A stretch of 64,000 bases of DNA from Ceratodon purpureus. Taxonomy: Eukaryota; Streptophyta; Bryopsida; Pseudoditrichales; Ditrichaceae. The DNA lies in NCBI GenBank assembly GCA_014871385.1, contig CM026423.1:433475-497474 (forward strand). The letters run 5' to 3'. A program made the translations under genes and the position numbers. How positions within the stretch are numbered: the stretch's first letter is position 1; each line of letters begins with the position of its first letter. The notes below the pieces were generated by a model, which saw only the letters and a list, made by a program, of their open reading frames with translations, did not search any database and was not told the origin of the DNA. Below are positions 1-9,921 of the stretch, piece by piece.

Positions 1-285
1 AATACGGAAGTACTAAGCCTATAAGTAAAACAACCGGTTAAGCCGGTCGGCTGAATAAATAAGTGACCGGAAGGCCAGCCGGGTGAGATCCGGTCGTCTG
101 TGGTGGAGGAGAGACGGGTACAGTCCATATGACAGAGCCCTGACCCGGCAGACTTAAGGATAACCACCAAACGGTACGGGGATAATGGCTGCAACCATTA
201 AAACGCCGCCGGTCGCGACCGTCCAATGATGAGGGGCTACGACCGTCCGTCATGATGAGCTACGAACGGGTGGGCGCGAGGCAGG

Positions 286-292
286 TATAAAA
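286..292 (+). promoter_or_regulatory. TATA box of E1 5' LTR
   Basis: TATAAAA about 205 bases upstream of the first ATG of the LTR ORF (495). Repeated at 9653-9659 in the 3' LTR. It would place the U3/R border near 315 and the LTR ORF inside the transcribed R-U5 part. Confidence 0.6.
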
Positions 293-494
293 GGAGGAAG
301 GACCGCCATGCTCTTCCTTTCTCTTTGTCATTTTGTGGCACGACGGGTCCTTGCGCTCTAAGGCGGTGGGCGCAGTTAGGGTTAGACGGTAGGAGAGAGA
401 CGGTGAGACGGAAGTGTTTCCGTTAGGCGAGAGATTGTGGTGAGGATCGTGCGTGCAGGTGTTACCGGAGTGACGGAGAGGAGGACTTAGCAGA

Positions 495-2360
495 ATGGGT
501 AGGAAAGGGAAGGAACCGGCGGCGGAAGGACAGTCGTTCAGGGTACAACGGGTAATGCCGTTGATACCGCCGGAGAAGGAGAAGGAGCTCCTCGGACCGC
601 CTAGAGTCTATGGGTTGTGAGGTCCTACTGACAAGGCATGGGTTGGAAGCTTGCCCTTCCGGCCCAGGAGATCCTCGTCAAGAATCCTGAGAATCGAGGA
701 ACCATCCGGGGAGAGCCGGATAAGTGGTCGGCACAACTCTGGAGGGAGACGTATGGTTTCAAGAACTCCGGCGGCGAGGTCTCGACGCCGGAGCCCCGGG
801 ACTTTGTACATCAGTATCTCAAGGGGACCGGAGACCCGAGAGAAGGATGGGTGGTGGATGACATTGCGGATCCGGAGGCCCGGAGAGTAGTAGGGTTTAT
901 GAACCCTATCTTCCATCTGGAAAAGCCCAAACGGATCACCAACAAGTGGGCGTCCGTTTTTCATTGGGGCCATGATCGGTGAATTCACGGTGGACTGGGG
1001 GGTCATGATGAAGACGATAGTCGACCGACAGGTGGCCAATTCTCCGGAAGACCAAGAAGCAGGCCACCTGCCTTCCGTCTTTCCTCATTCACCTCTACCG
1101 TACTAAGGGACTGTTGACTGCTGAAGAGGTCCGGGAGTACGATATGCTCTTAAGCTATCAGCAGTTCGCTGAGCCGGAAGAAGTGTCCGACCAGGACGAT
1201 GAGGATGATGTTATTGAGGTCTCCCCCACGCGGCTAAGAGACCCCGTCCTAGCCCGGAAAAGGGACAGCCATCCGGATCACCTCGGGACTCCCGCACCGG
1301 CCAAGCGAACCCTGAACACGGAGATCCAACAGCCCACCGGACCACCGAGCACACCGAGATCCGTACCAGGACTTAGTTAACCTATCGGAGCAGGCAACGA
1401 CATATGCCCGGTTCTTACAGTCGACTAGGAAGGCGGAGGGCCGGTTGGCTAGGGAGGTAATGATCCTTACGGGTTCGGACCGGTTGGAGGATTGCCTGAA
1501 CATTCTTCGCAAGCAGCGGGACTTGGCCGGTCTCCAGGAGAAGCACATGGACCGGCTGGCGAAGTACCGGGAGACGAATCGGAAGCTCGAGGAGGAGGTG
1601 CGTGATGCCCGGAAGGATTTCAATGACGCCCGTGACCGGGCAGTCGAGGCCATCCGGTCGGTCGCCGAGATCAAGGCCACTTTAGCTCTTCCGGTAGATG
1701 TGGCCAATCAGTGCGCCGTTTACCAAGCTTTCCTGACCCGTCAACCGGATCCGACTACGAAGAATATTATAAAGTTCATGCACGACCGGACGCAGGTGAT
1801 GAGGGACACATGGACGATGATGAAGAACCTGGTGGAAATCCTCGGTTACGCAGAGGCCGGTCCGTCATCAGGGCCACCGGCAAATCAAGAGGATCCCAGA
1901 CCACCGTCCCCAACCAGGGAACCGGCACCGGTGCCACCTCCAGCCTCTCCGATACGGTCGGCCATCCGGCCCGCCCAACAGGAGATAGGACACCCGCTGG
2001 AGGATCCTATTCCGGACACCTTGAGCAGTCTGCACCACTCTACCCAACTTGGATGGAGTCGAGACTGTTAACCCCGGAAACATTCCCTTGGAACCGGACC
2101 AGAGACCACCACCGTCAGATTTTATACCGGTACAGGATCTCCGGAACCGCTCCAGGTGGATCTCAGCGCAGTTTCCGGTGGCGGCACGATCTCCATCCCC
2201 GGCAGCTCAAGCAGAACGATCCCGGAAGTCCAGTGAACCGTCAGCATCTGCGGCTCCGGAAGAAGAAGACCCCCCGTTGAAGAAACTGAAGCGGGTACAG
2301 AGGAAGGAACGGTTGGACGGAACCCGGCACAGTCCCCGGCTCGATAAGCACAAGGAGTAG
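495..2360 (+). pseudogene. E1 accessory ORF, 5' LTR copy, frameshifted
   Basis: Same gene as 9922-11730 but broken by many one- or two-base indels (for example near 575-640, 955-960, 1230, 1290, 1350, 2035, 2140 and 2170), so only fragments stay open. It keeps one thing the other copy lost: the ATG at 495 reads in frame through CAG to the ATG at 555, adding about 20 N-terminal residues. In the 3' copy that CAG is TAG. The excess of homopolymer-type indels over substitutions suggests consensus errors in this part of the assembly rather than age. Confidence 0.75.
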
Positions 2361-3425
2361 GGTTTAGGATAAGGACCGGATAAAATGGCAGCGACTAACG
2401 ATGGGGCTCCAGTGCACCCGGCTGCCAATCCGGATAAGATAACGGCAGTAACTAGGAATAGAAGGCGGCCACCGGTCCGGGATTCCCGGATCCAAGATCC
2501 GGAATTTCTGGATCTCGGTGGGCCACTTGGTCGCTTTAGGAACCGATAGGTTTTAGTATTTAAGATAGACGTTTTTCCAAGGCCGGGGCCTTGTTTCTGT
2601 ACGCCGTTTTGTTGTTGCAATTGAGAGTATACTTTTGGATTTGTTGTGTCAACCGGCTGCTGACGGGTCCGTTGCCGTATGGTTTGTGGTTCTATTGTCT
2701 TCAGTAGTGTTCCGGAGGAGTGTTGAACAGTAGGAAGGTCAGGAGAGCGCCCGGAGAGACTGGGGAGGTGTCAAGCGTCGAGTGTTGACGGTTTCCAGTC
2801 CCGGAAGGAGCTCGTAGGGAAGGAGAGACGTATTGCAGCAGGGCTGGTAGTCTCAAGGACACGGAGAGCCGTGTGTACACCGGGATCCGGAAACGGACCG
2901 GTCGCTTCCTGTAGATGGGATAAAAGCCGGATGTCCTACTGCGAACCAATCCGGAAGGGAGATAGTATAGTAGAATACTGCGCAGCCGTAAGGTGATGTC
3001 ATTGTAGTATGATTTCCGTATCCGTAACCGGCACTGAGTAGTTATCCGGACCGGTCCCTAGCCGTACGGAAGGATTATTACTCCACTTCTCGGGTGGTAG
3101 ATAGGAACAGTGGGGTGTCCAGCCACTATAAGTTACGGGACGGTGGAAAATCCAGCACTTTAAAGGATAGACGGATCAGTGGGAACCGGCCACTAGTCTA
3201 AAAAGCCGGAAAATAGGAACGAGGCAAAAACTACCGGATTCGTCCAACCGTCTGTAAGACGGAGTACGGTCGGACACTGGTGGAGATTTCCGTTAAAGTC
3301 TAAAAGAAAGAAAACTATAGCTCTTCGTGGGAACGAACACGGAGTGGTTTACTTTGGAGGGTAATTAGTGTGAATTAAGTGCCTTCCGGAGGAATACGGA
3401 CACCACGTCGTGCTACATGTGATTT

Positions 3426-3443
3426 TGGCGCCGCTGCCGGGGA
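3426..3443 (+). other. E1 primer-binding site
   Basis: TGGCGCCGCTGCCGGGGA, eight bases after the LTR end. It matches the Athila-type site complementary to the 3' end of plant tRNA-Asp. E2 (19243-19260) and E4 (41639-41656) carry the same 18-mer. Confidence 0.85.
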
Positions 3444-3510
3444 CCTATATGATTTTCTTTCTCCGGATTTCTACGGTTGTCACTAACCTAAGTCAGGTTG
3501 TAGAAAACGC

Positions 3511-5076
3511 ATGAATCCGAATTCTGAGCCGGAAGGAGTACGGAGGTCTAGTAGAAAGAAGAAGGGTGATCAGGAGACGGAGGCCAGACCATTCGTCACT
3601 ACTAGAGCAGAATTCATTGAAGACACAGATCAAGAGATAGCCGGGACTTCCGGATCCGGAGGTCAGGGTGGGACAATACCACCCGGGCCGGTAACCGGGG
3701 GACCGGTAGCGGGTCTTCCTATGGCCCGGACGTTCTCCAGACTGAAGTATCGGAAGTTCAGGGGCGATGGCCGGGAGGACGTGGACGAATGGCTAAGCGA
3801 GTTCAACGCCACGGCTGCTGCCAACCAAGAGGACGAAGCAATCAAGTTACGGTTGTTCCAGGGATTACTCAAGAAGGAGGCACTCCAGTGGTACCAAGAG
3901 GAACCGGACAACGTGCGAAGGAGTTGGGGTTTGCTATCCGATGCCTTCCGGAGGGCCTTCCGGGAGGTAGGAGGAGAAGCCCGCACATTGGGAAAACTTA
4001 GTAAAATCCGGATGGAGCCGGAAGAGTCGGTCCGCCGGTACGGACAGAGGGTTAGGAGTTTAATTCATAAACTAAGTCCCGGAATTGCAAACAGTATCCA
4101 GGTAGAATGGTACGTCGCTGGGTTACCCGACCGGATGGGGTTCCAAGTAAGGCAGACCCGGCCACAGACTTTACCGGAGGCCATGGAGGCCGCCCAGAAC
4201 TATGAAAACTCTAAGCAGTCCATACGGCAGTACCGTAAGGCAGGGAAGACCTCTAGACGTCTCCGAAAGGTCCGGAGGAGCCGGGATTCTAGTTCAGAAT
4301 CCAGTGGATCCAGCTCCGAAGATAGCTCGGAAACCGGAAGCAGCAGCAGTGAGGAGGACCGCTCACGACGGAAGGCGTCAGGTAGCAAGGGCTACCGGAA
4401 GGACAAAGAACGGACGATAGTCCGAGTAAAGGAGGAATACCCATCGGAGAAACGGATGATCAAAGATCTGGTGAACAGCATTGAAGAACTCAAAGTCCAG
4501 ATGGCGGAAGAGAAGAAAGCACGGAAAGCGCTGCCCACCGTCCGGAACAATGTGTGGTGCACCAACTGCGGAAAGCCGGGACATTACAACCGGGAATGCC
4601 CACACGGAGCGCCCAAGAGAGTGCAGTTTGTGGATGAAGAGGGGTCAGTATTCTTTGCGGAACCTGCTTATGAAGAGGAGGAAGTGGAGATGCTACCGGT
4701 TTACCAGGTAAACCCGGCCTATGGCCGTGGACGGATGATGCAGCCGGTTATCAGACCGCGACCCGGAATGGGCTATCCATCCGGTGGACATCCGGCCCCG
4801 CCGGCACGACCAACCGTCTCGGTGGAAAGGCAGTTTGGATGCTGTTATATTTGTGGAGAAGCCGGTCATTATGCTAACAATTGTCCACACCGAGGAGGTC
4901 AAGGCGCACCGTTGGAACTTCCGTGTCAAAACTGTGGTCAGTACGGCCATAAGTCACCCCAATGCCAACAACCGGTTAGACCTAGGGCTATCTATAAGCA
5001 AGTGGAAGAACCTCCCCGGGAGCGTACCGGGCTCAACTACGGTCACAAAGACGGGGTAGAGAATCCGCCAAATTGA
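3511..5076 (+). CDS. gag: E1 Gag polyprotein
   Basis: 521 residues from the first good ATG after the primer site. A retrotransposon Gag domain lies at about residues 75-200 (FRGDGREDVDEWL, then the conserved ALQWYQ segment). A Ser/Glu-rich stretch follows at about 255-290. Three CCHC zinc knuckles come next, near residues 350 (CTNCGKPGH), 445 (CYICGEAGH) and 472 (CQNCGQYGH), for RNA packaging. The ORF ends in UGA at 5074-5076, followed directly by CGG and an open pol frame in the same phase, so some ribosomes probably read through to make Gag-Pol. Intact. Confidence 0.93.
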   Translation: MNPNSEPEGVRRSSRKKKGDQETEARPFVTTRAEFIEDTDQEIAGTSGSGGQGGTIPPGPVTGGPVAGLPMARTFSRLKYRKFRGDGREDVDEWLSEFNATAAANQEDEAIKLRLFQGLLKKEALQWYQEEPDNVRRSWGLLSDAFRRAFREVGGEARTLGKLSKIRMEPEESVRRYGQRVRSLIHKLSPGIANSIQVEWYVAGLPDRMGFQVRQTRPQTLPEAMEAAQNYENSKQSIRQYRKAGKTSRRLRKVRRSRDSSSESSGSSSEDSSETGSSSSEEDRSRRKASGSKGYRKDKERTIVRVKEEYPSEKRMIKDLVNSIEELKVQMAEEKKARKALPTVRNNVWCTNCGKPGHYNRECPHGAPKRVQFVDEEGSVFFAEPAYEEEEVEMLPVYQVNPAYGRGRMMQPVIRPRPGMGYPSGGHPAPPARPTVSVERQFGCCYICGEAGHYANNCPHRGGQGAPLELPCQNCGQYGHKSPQCQQPVRPRAIYKQVEEPPRERTGLNYGHKDGVENPPN

Positions 5077-5079
5077 CGG
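5074..5079 (+). promoter_or_regulatory. Probable UGA-CGG stop-codon readthrough site (E1 gag/pol)
   Basis: TGA CGG separates gag from pol in one frame. UGA-CGG is an established leaky context in plant viruses (type II readthrough). The pol frame has no ATG near its beginning, so independent initiation is unlikely. E2 has the same TGA-CGG-TT at the same place. Any downstream RNA structure was not tested. Confidence 0.7.
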
Positions 5080-8000
5080 TTACCGGTGGAACCACAAGGA
5101 GAGACCGGCGTGGGTATCCATCAGGTCAGTTCGCGTAGTTCCACCCGGAGACAGGATTCAGAAAAGAAGAAGAGGAAATCTGGTGTTCGGACCAGGTCAC
5201 AGAGAAAAGAGAGTAGCCAACCGGAATCTTCAGAAACTTCCGGGGAATCAGAGAAGGAGGTGCCCCCGGAGACGGTCCCGGTTGAAAAAGGGGTCAAGAC
5301 CCTACCAACTATGCCGGATATTGGACCGGAGGTAATTGCTGGGTTACCTCAAGTACAGGAGGGCCGGAAGGTGACATTCAGCGAGATTCCGGAAATTATC
5401 CAACCGGAGGTCCGGGTGAAAGCCGACAGGTACGACATCCTCCAGGATATTCAGGCCCAGCCGGCCAATGTCACCATAGGACAACTGTTACATGATAATC
5501 CTAATTATCAGAAGCAGGTTAAGTCCGGCTTAATCCGGACCCGTAAACGGAAGATTAAGCTGCCTTCCGTCGCAGTTAATTTTGCCGAGATGGAGGATTT
5601 CGGGGCTCCGGAAATAGCTGTGGAGATCGACGGATGCCTTATCCAGAAGGTACCGGTAGATGGAGGATCCGGAGTAAATCTACTACTGGAGAGTACGGCC
5701 AATGATTTAGGGTACACTGTCTTTGAGCCTACCAATCAGACTCTACGGATGGCAGACCAGTCTCGAGTAGTACCAGTGGGAAAACTGTCGGCAGTACCGA
5801 CAAAGATTTCCGGACTCACTTACCCGCTCAACTATTTGGTTATCCGGGTGGAGGAAGGAAATCCGTTTCCACTGTTACTCGGACGGCCGTGGCTATATCT
5901 AGCCGGAGTCAAGGTAAATTGGGCGAAGAAGGCTTTTACCTTCGGGGATCCGGCTGTTTTGCTATCGTGGAAACCGGAGCTCCATCTGGGAGAAACAAGT
6001 GAGACGGATGGTTACACTTCCGATTGGACAAGTTCAGAAAACTCGGATTCCCTGCAGTCATATCATGTACAAGAATTCCGGGAGGTATCAGAAGAAGATC
6101 TGGGATTCCGTAACCCGGTACCTGAACAGAAGCCGGATGGAACCGAAGTACCGAACCGACCACCGGAAGGCAGGAAGGACGATGACCGGGCCCTAGGAGA
6201 AGCAAGCGTTCCGTTGACCTCCGAATGGATTAAAGGACAGTTCGCAGATGGGATAATCAAAACAGGGATATCCGGGTCAAGGACCAGTGACTTACCCTGG
6301 TCAGCCCTTCCGGGGTCCGTAGAAACGGATGCTACCGAACCGGTCAAGAATGTGGTAGCACCGGAAGATTACGAAGCAGTGAAGACGGAAACCGGTAGGA
6401 CTTTCTATTTGGGAAAAGGACTGACGGACCGGGAGCGGGCACAGTATTTGGAACTGCTTACGGAATATGATGACGTCTTCGCCTGGCTTCCATCGGATCT
6501 GGTGGGTATACCGCCGGAATTGGGCGAACATCACATCGACCTAATGGAGGGAGCGGTTCCGGTTCGCCAAAGGCAGTACCGGCTCAACCCAAAGTACTCC
6601 ATGATGGTGAAGGAGGAACTAGATAAACTGCTGGAAGCCGGTTTTATTTATCCAGTGAATAACTCCGAGTGGGTGTCACCGATTGTGGTAGTACCAAAGA
6701 AAACGGGTCCGGATGGTAAAGTCAAAATCCGGGTATGTCAGGATTTCCGGAAGCTGAATGCAGCCACGAAGAAGGACCATTTCCCTTTACCCTTCATCGA
6801 CATGGTGCTCGATCACGTGGCCGGTCAGGAATGCTTCAGTTTTCTAGATGGGTTTTCCGGATACAATCAGGTGTCCATCCGGAAGGAGGACCAACTGAAA
6901 ACTACTTTTACCACCGATTGGGGTACCTACGCTTTCAACCGGATGCCTTTCGGATTGTGCAATGCTCCCGGAACGTTTCAACGGTTGATGATGGACATAT
7001 TTCAGGATTTCTTAAAACATTTCCTGGAAGTTTTCATTGACGACTTTGCGGTGTTCAGCCGGTGGGTGGAACATCTGGGCTACCTCCGGAAAACGTTCCA
7101 GCGATGCCGGGAGACTAAACTCAAGCTCCATCCGGGCAAGTGTTTTTTCGGTATGTTAGCCGGACTATTGCTCGGACACATAGTCAGCCGGAAGGGAATA
7201 GCAGTGGATGTAGCAAAAGTAATAGTCATGTTGGCCCTTCTTGCCCCCACCAACCTCCGGGAACTCAGAGGATTTCTGGGGTGTGTGGGATACTACCGGA
7301 GGTTCATTGAGAATTATGCCCGGTTGGCAATGCCACTAACGGAGCTGCTCAAGAAGGAAGAAGAGTACCTCTGGACGGAAATCCGTCAACAGGCTTTTGA
7401 AGAACTGAAGAGACGGTTGGTCACAGCCCCTATACTAGCCCCACCGGATTGGTCGAAATCTTTTCATGTCACTTTGGATGCATCCGGTTGGTGTGTGGGA
7501 GCTATCCTATGGCAATTGGATGACGAGGGCCGGGAACGACCCATCTATTATGCCAGCCGGCAGATGAATCCGGCCGAGAAGAATTACACGACAACCGAAC
7601 GGGAGGCTCTAGCCGTCATTTATGCCTGCAAGAAATTTCGCCATTACCTATTGGGGTACAAAGTCATCTTCCATACGGATCATGACTCGCTGAAGTATCT
7701 CGTCAACAAACCGGATCTGTCCGGAAGGTTGGCCCGGTGGATATTACTTCTTCAGGAGTTCAACTACGAAGTTATTGTCAAATCCGGGAAGTCTAACCTC
7801 AATGCAGATTATTTGTCGCGACAACGGGGGAAGGAGAGCAAGGAGGAGATATCTTCAGAGTTTCTGGATGAATTTCCGGAAGAATACCCGGTTGGTACCA
7901 GTATACAGGATATACCGGACCCCCGCGACCTTCCGGTCGTAGGAGGTACGTCTTCCGTCTACCGAATTCAGGAGGACGAAGGGGAGGACCAGGATCTTCA

Positions 8001-9270
8001 GCGGATTAAGAACTATCTCCAGACTCAGAGGTATCCGGAAGGACTGAGTAGGGAGGAGAAGAGTGTGTTTCAGCACCGGGTGGCACCGTACTTCCTCGTC
8101 GGAGAATTGCTTTTCAAACTAGGGGCGGATGAAAAACTCCGACGCTGCCTAGAACCCATCTATCGCCGGAAGGTCATCCGGGCTTTGCATGATGGACCGG
8201 CCGGAGGACACTATGCATCCGTCATCACCGTACAGAAGATCCGCGAGGCCGGATACTGGTGGCCACACCTTCACCGGGATGTTCATCAATTTATAAAAGA
8301 ATGCGATCCCTGCCAACGGATAGGAGCCCCGGCCGTACGGCATCACTGGCCGTTAACTCCCATTGTTCCACTAGCACCGTTTGAAAAATGGGGAGTGGAT
8401 TTTATTGGACCAATTCAACCGGTAGGCACTCAGAGGCACCGGTACATCATTTTGGCGACGGACTACGCCACGAAGTGGGTAGAAGCCAGAGCCACCCGGA
8501 AGAATGATGCCGAGACATCCGCCCGGTTCATATTCGAAAGGATAATGATGCGATTTGGCCATCCGTTGGAGATAGTGAGCGACCGGGGAACACATTTCCT
8601 GAACGAAGTGGTGGCCGGTCTGACCAACCAGTACGAGGTCAAACACCGGAAGACCACACCGTACAATCCCAAGGCGAACGGATTGACGGAACGTGCCAAC
8701 GGAATAATCTGTAAGATTCTGACCAAGGTGGTGACCTCACATAAGACGGACTGGGACCGGAAACTGACATCGGCGGTCTATGCGTACAACACGGCACACA
8801 AGAGTACAACCGGACGGACTCCGTATTACCTGGTATACGGACAGGAGGTACTTCAGTCCATCGAGACGGAAGTAGAGACGTTGAGGGTACTCGCAGCCAA
8901 CCACGGAGATAAAACGGATGCACTCGACGACCGTTTACAGGTCATCGACCGGATGGAGGAAGACCGGATGGAGGCATTGGAACGGACAAAGGAGGTCCAA
9001 GCCAAAAGGAAGGAAGTGTATGACAAGCGAATCACAACGGATAAAGGAATCGAAGAAGGAGGATTGGTTCTAGTCTATGACAGCCGGTACAAGAATTTCC
9101 CGGGTAAGTTACATACTCGCTGGATGGGACCGTTCCGGGTTGATAAGATTTATTCCAATGGGTCATTACAACTTTCAGACCTAGAAGGATATCCAATGGA
9201 TACTAGGGTGAATGGATCCCGGGTCAAACTGTACAGACCGGATGACGTTCGCGAGGACGCTCACGGGTGA
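5077..9270 (+). CDS. pol: E1 Pol polyprotein (PR-RT-RH-INT)
   Basis: About 1,397 codons in the gag frame, open from the UGA to 9270. Residues counted from the GTG at 5086: aspartic protease with VDGGSGVNL near 191 and LLLGRPWL near 285; reverse transcriptase about 480-700 with the FIDD catalytic box (D652, D653); RNase H about 793-905 starting at FHVTLDASG; integrase zinc finger (H..H..CDPC) about 1035-1080; integrase core with D in VDFIGP (~1104), D in VSDRG (~1165) and E in LTERANG (~1200). The C-terminus has a GPF-type end without chromodomain. No frameshift or internal stop, so it could be functional. It would be made only as a Gag-Pol readthrough product. Confidence 0.93.
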   Translation, partial: RLPVEPQGETGVGIHQVSSRSSTRRQDSEKKKRKSGVRTRSQRKESSQPESSETSGESEKEVPPETVPVEKGVKTLPTMPDIGPEVIAGLPQVQEGRKVTFSEIPEIIQPEVRVKADRYDILQDIQAQPANVTIGQLLHDNPNYQKQVKSGLIRTRKRKIKLPSVAVNFAEMEDFGAPEIAVEIDGCLIQKVPVDGGSGVNLLLESTANDLGYTVFEPTNQTLRMADQSRVVPVGKLSAVPTKISGLTYPLNYLVIRVEEGNPFPLLLGRPWLYLAGVKVNWAKKAFTFGDPAVLLSWKPELHLGETSETDGYTSDWTSSENSDSLQSYHVQEFREVSEEDLGFRNPVPEQKPDGTEVPNRPPEGRKDDDRALGEASVPLTSEWIKGQFADGIIKTGISGSRTSDLPWSALPGSVETDATEPVKNVVAPEDYEAVKTETGRTFYLGKGLTDRERAQYLELLTEYDDVFAWLPSDLVGIPPELGEHHIDLMEGAVPVRQRQYRLNPKYSMMVKEELDKLLEAGFIYPVNNSEWVSPIVVVPKKTGPDGKVKIRVCQDFRKLNAATKKDHFPLPFIDMVLDHVAGQECFSFLDGFSGYNQVSIRKEDQLKTTFTTDWGTYAFNRMPFGLCNAPGTFQRLMMDIFQDFLKHFLEVFIDDFAVFSRWVEHLGYLRKTFQRCRETKLKLHPGKCFFGMLAGLLLGHIVSRKGIAVDVAKVIVMLALLAPTNLRELRGFLGCVGYYRRFIENYARLAMPLTELLKKEEEYLWTEIRQQAFEELKRRLVTAPILAPPDWSKSFHVTLDASGWCVGAILWQLDDEGRERPIYYASRQMNPAEKNYTTTEREALAVIYACKKFRHYLLGYKVIFHTDHDSLKYLVNKPDLSGRLARWILLLQEFNYEVIVKSGKSNLNADYLSRQRGKESKEEISSEFLDEFPEEYPVGTSIQDIPDPRDLPVVGGTSSVYRIQEDEGEDQDLQRIKNYLQTQRYPEGLSREEKSVFQHRVAPYFLVGELLFKLGADEKLRRCLEPIYRRKVIRALHDGPAGGHYASVITVQKIREAGYWWPHLHRDVHQFIKECDPCQRIGAPAVRHHWPLTPIVPLAPFEKWGVDFIGPIQPVGTQRHRYIILATDYATKWVEARATRKNDAETSARFIFERIMMRFGHPLEIVSDRGTHFLNEVVAGLTNQYEVKHRKTTPYNPKANGLTERANGIICKILTKVVTSHKTDWDRKLTSAVYAYNTAHKSTTGRTPYYLVYGQEVLQSIETEVETLRVLAANHGDKTDALDDRLQVIDRMEEDRMEALERTKEVQAKRKEVYDKRITTDKGIEEGGLVLVYDSRYKNFPGKLHTRWMGPFRVDKIYSNGSLQLSDLEGYPMDTRVNGSRVKLYRPDDVREDAHG

Positions 9271-9281
9271 AAAAGGGGTAA
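9271..9281 (+). other. E1 polypurine tract
   Basis: AAAAGGGGTAA directly before TGTGG, the start of the 3' LTR. This is the expected plus-strand primer position. Confidence 0.75.
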
Positions 9282-9652
9282 TGTGGAAAGTGATTTCCAC
9301 GGTTGACACACCGGAATACTAATTCCGGTAGGAAAATGATAAAAAAATTAAAAATTTTATGTTAGAAATACGGAAGTACTAAGCCTATAAGTAAAACAAC
9401 CGGTTAAGCCGGTCGGCTGAATAAATAAGTGACCGGAAGGCCAGCCGGGTGAGATCCGGTTGTCTGTGGTGGAGGAGAGACGGGTACAGTCCATATGACA
9501 GAGCCCTGACCCGGCAGACTTAAGGATAACCACCAAACGGTACGGGGATAATGGCTGCAACCATTAAAACGCCGCCGGTCGCGACCGTCCAATGATGAGG
9601 GGCTACGACCGTCCGTCATGATGAGCTACGAACGGGTGGGCGCGAAGGCAGG

Positions 9653-9659
9653 TATAAAA
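9653..9659 (+). promoter_or_regulatory. TATA box of E1 3' LTR
   Basis: TATAAAA, about 270 bases upstream of the LTR ORF start at 9922. Transcription from here would express the LTR ORF alone and run into flanking DNA. Confidence 0.6.
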
Positions 9660-9921
9660 GGAGGAAGGACCGCCATGCTCTTCCTTTCTCTTTGTCATTT
9701 TGTGGCACGACGGGTCCTTGCGCTCTAAGGCGGTGGGCGCAGTTAGGGTTAGACGGTAGGAGAGAGACGGTGAGACGGAAGTGTTTCCGTTAGGCGAGAG
9801 ATTGTGGTGAGGATCGTGCGTGCAGGTGTTACCGGAGTGACGGAGAGGAGGACTTAGCGGAATGGGTAGGAAAGGGAAGGAACCGGCGGCGGAAGGATAG
9901 TCGTTCAGGGTACAACGGGTA

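Larger units (their letters stand above)
1..3417 (+). repeat. E1 5' LTR (first ~85 bases missing)
   Basis: Direct repeat of 9367-12788. It ends in TGCTACA at 3411-3417, eight bases before the primer-binding site. Against the 3' copy I counted about six substitutions but about sixteen small indels, mostly single bases in short runs. These break the LTR ORF. The 2361-3417 stretch behind that ORF is U5-like sequence without a supportable gene. Confidence 0.93.

Noticed and set aside
2207-2620. Minus-strand ORFs in the E1 LTRs (2207-2620, 11580-11990, 2701-2949, 12071-12319)
   Set aside because: Antisense to the LTR ORF or in U5, repeated simply because the LTRs are repeated; no start context or family features.
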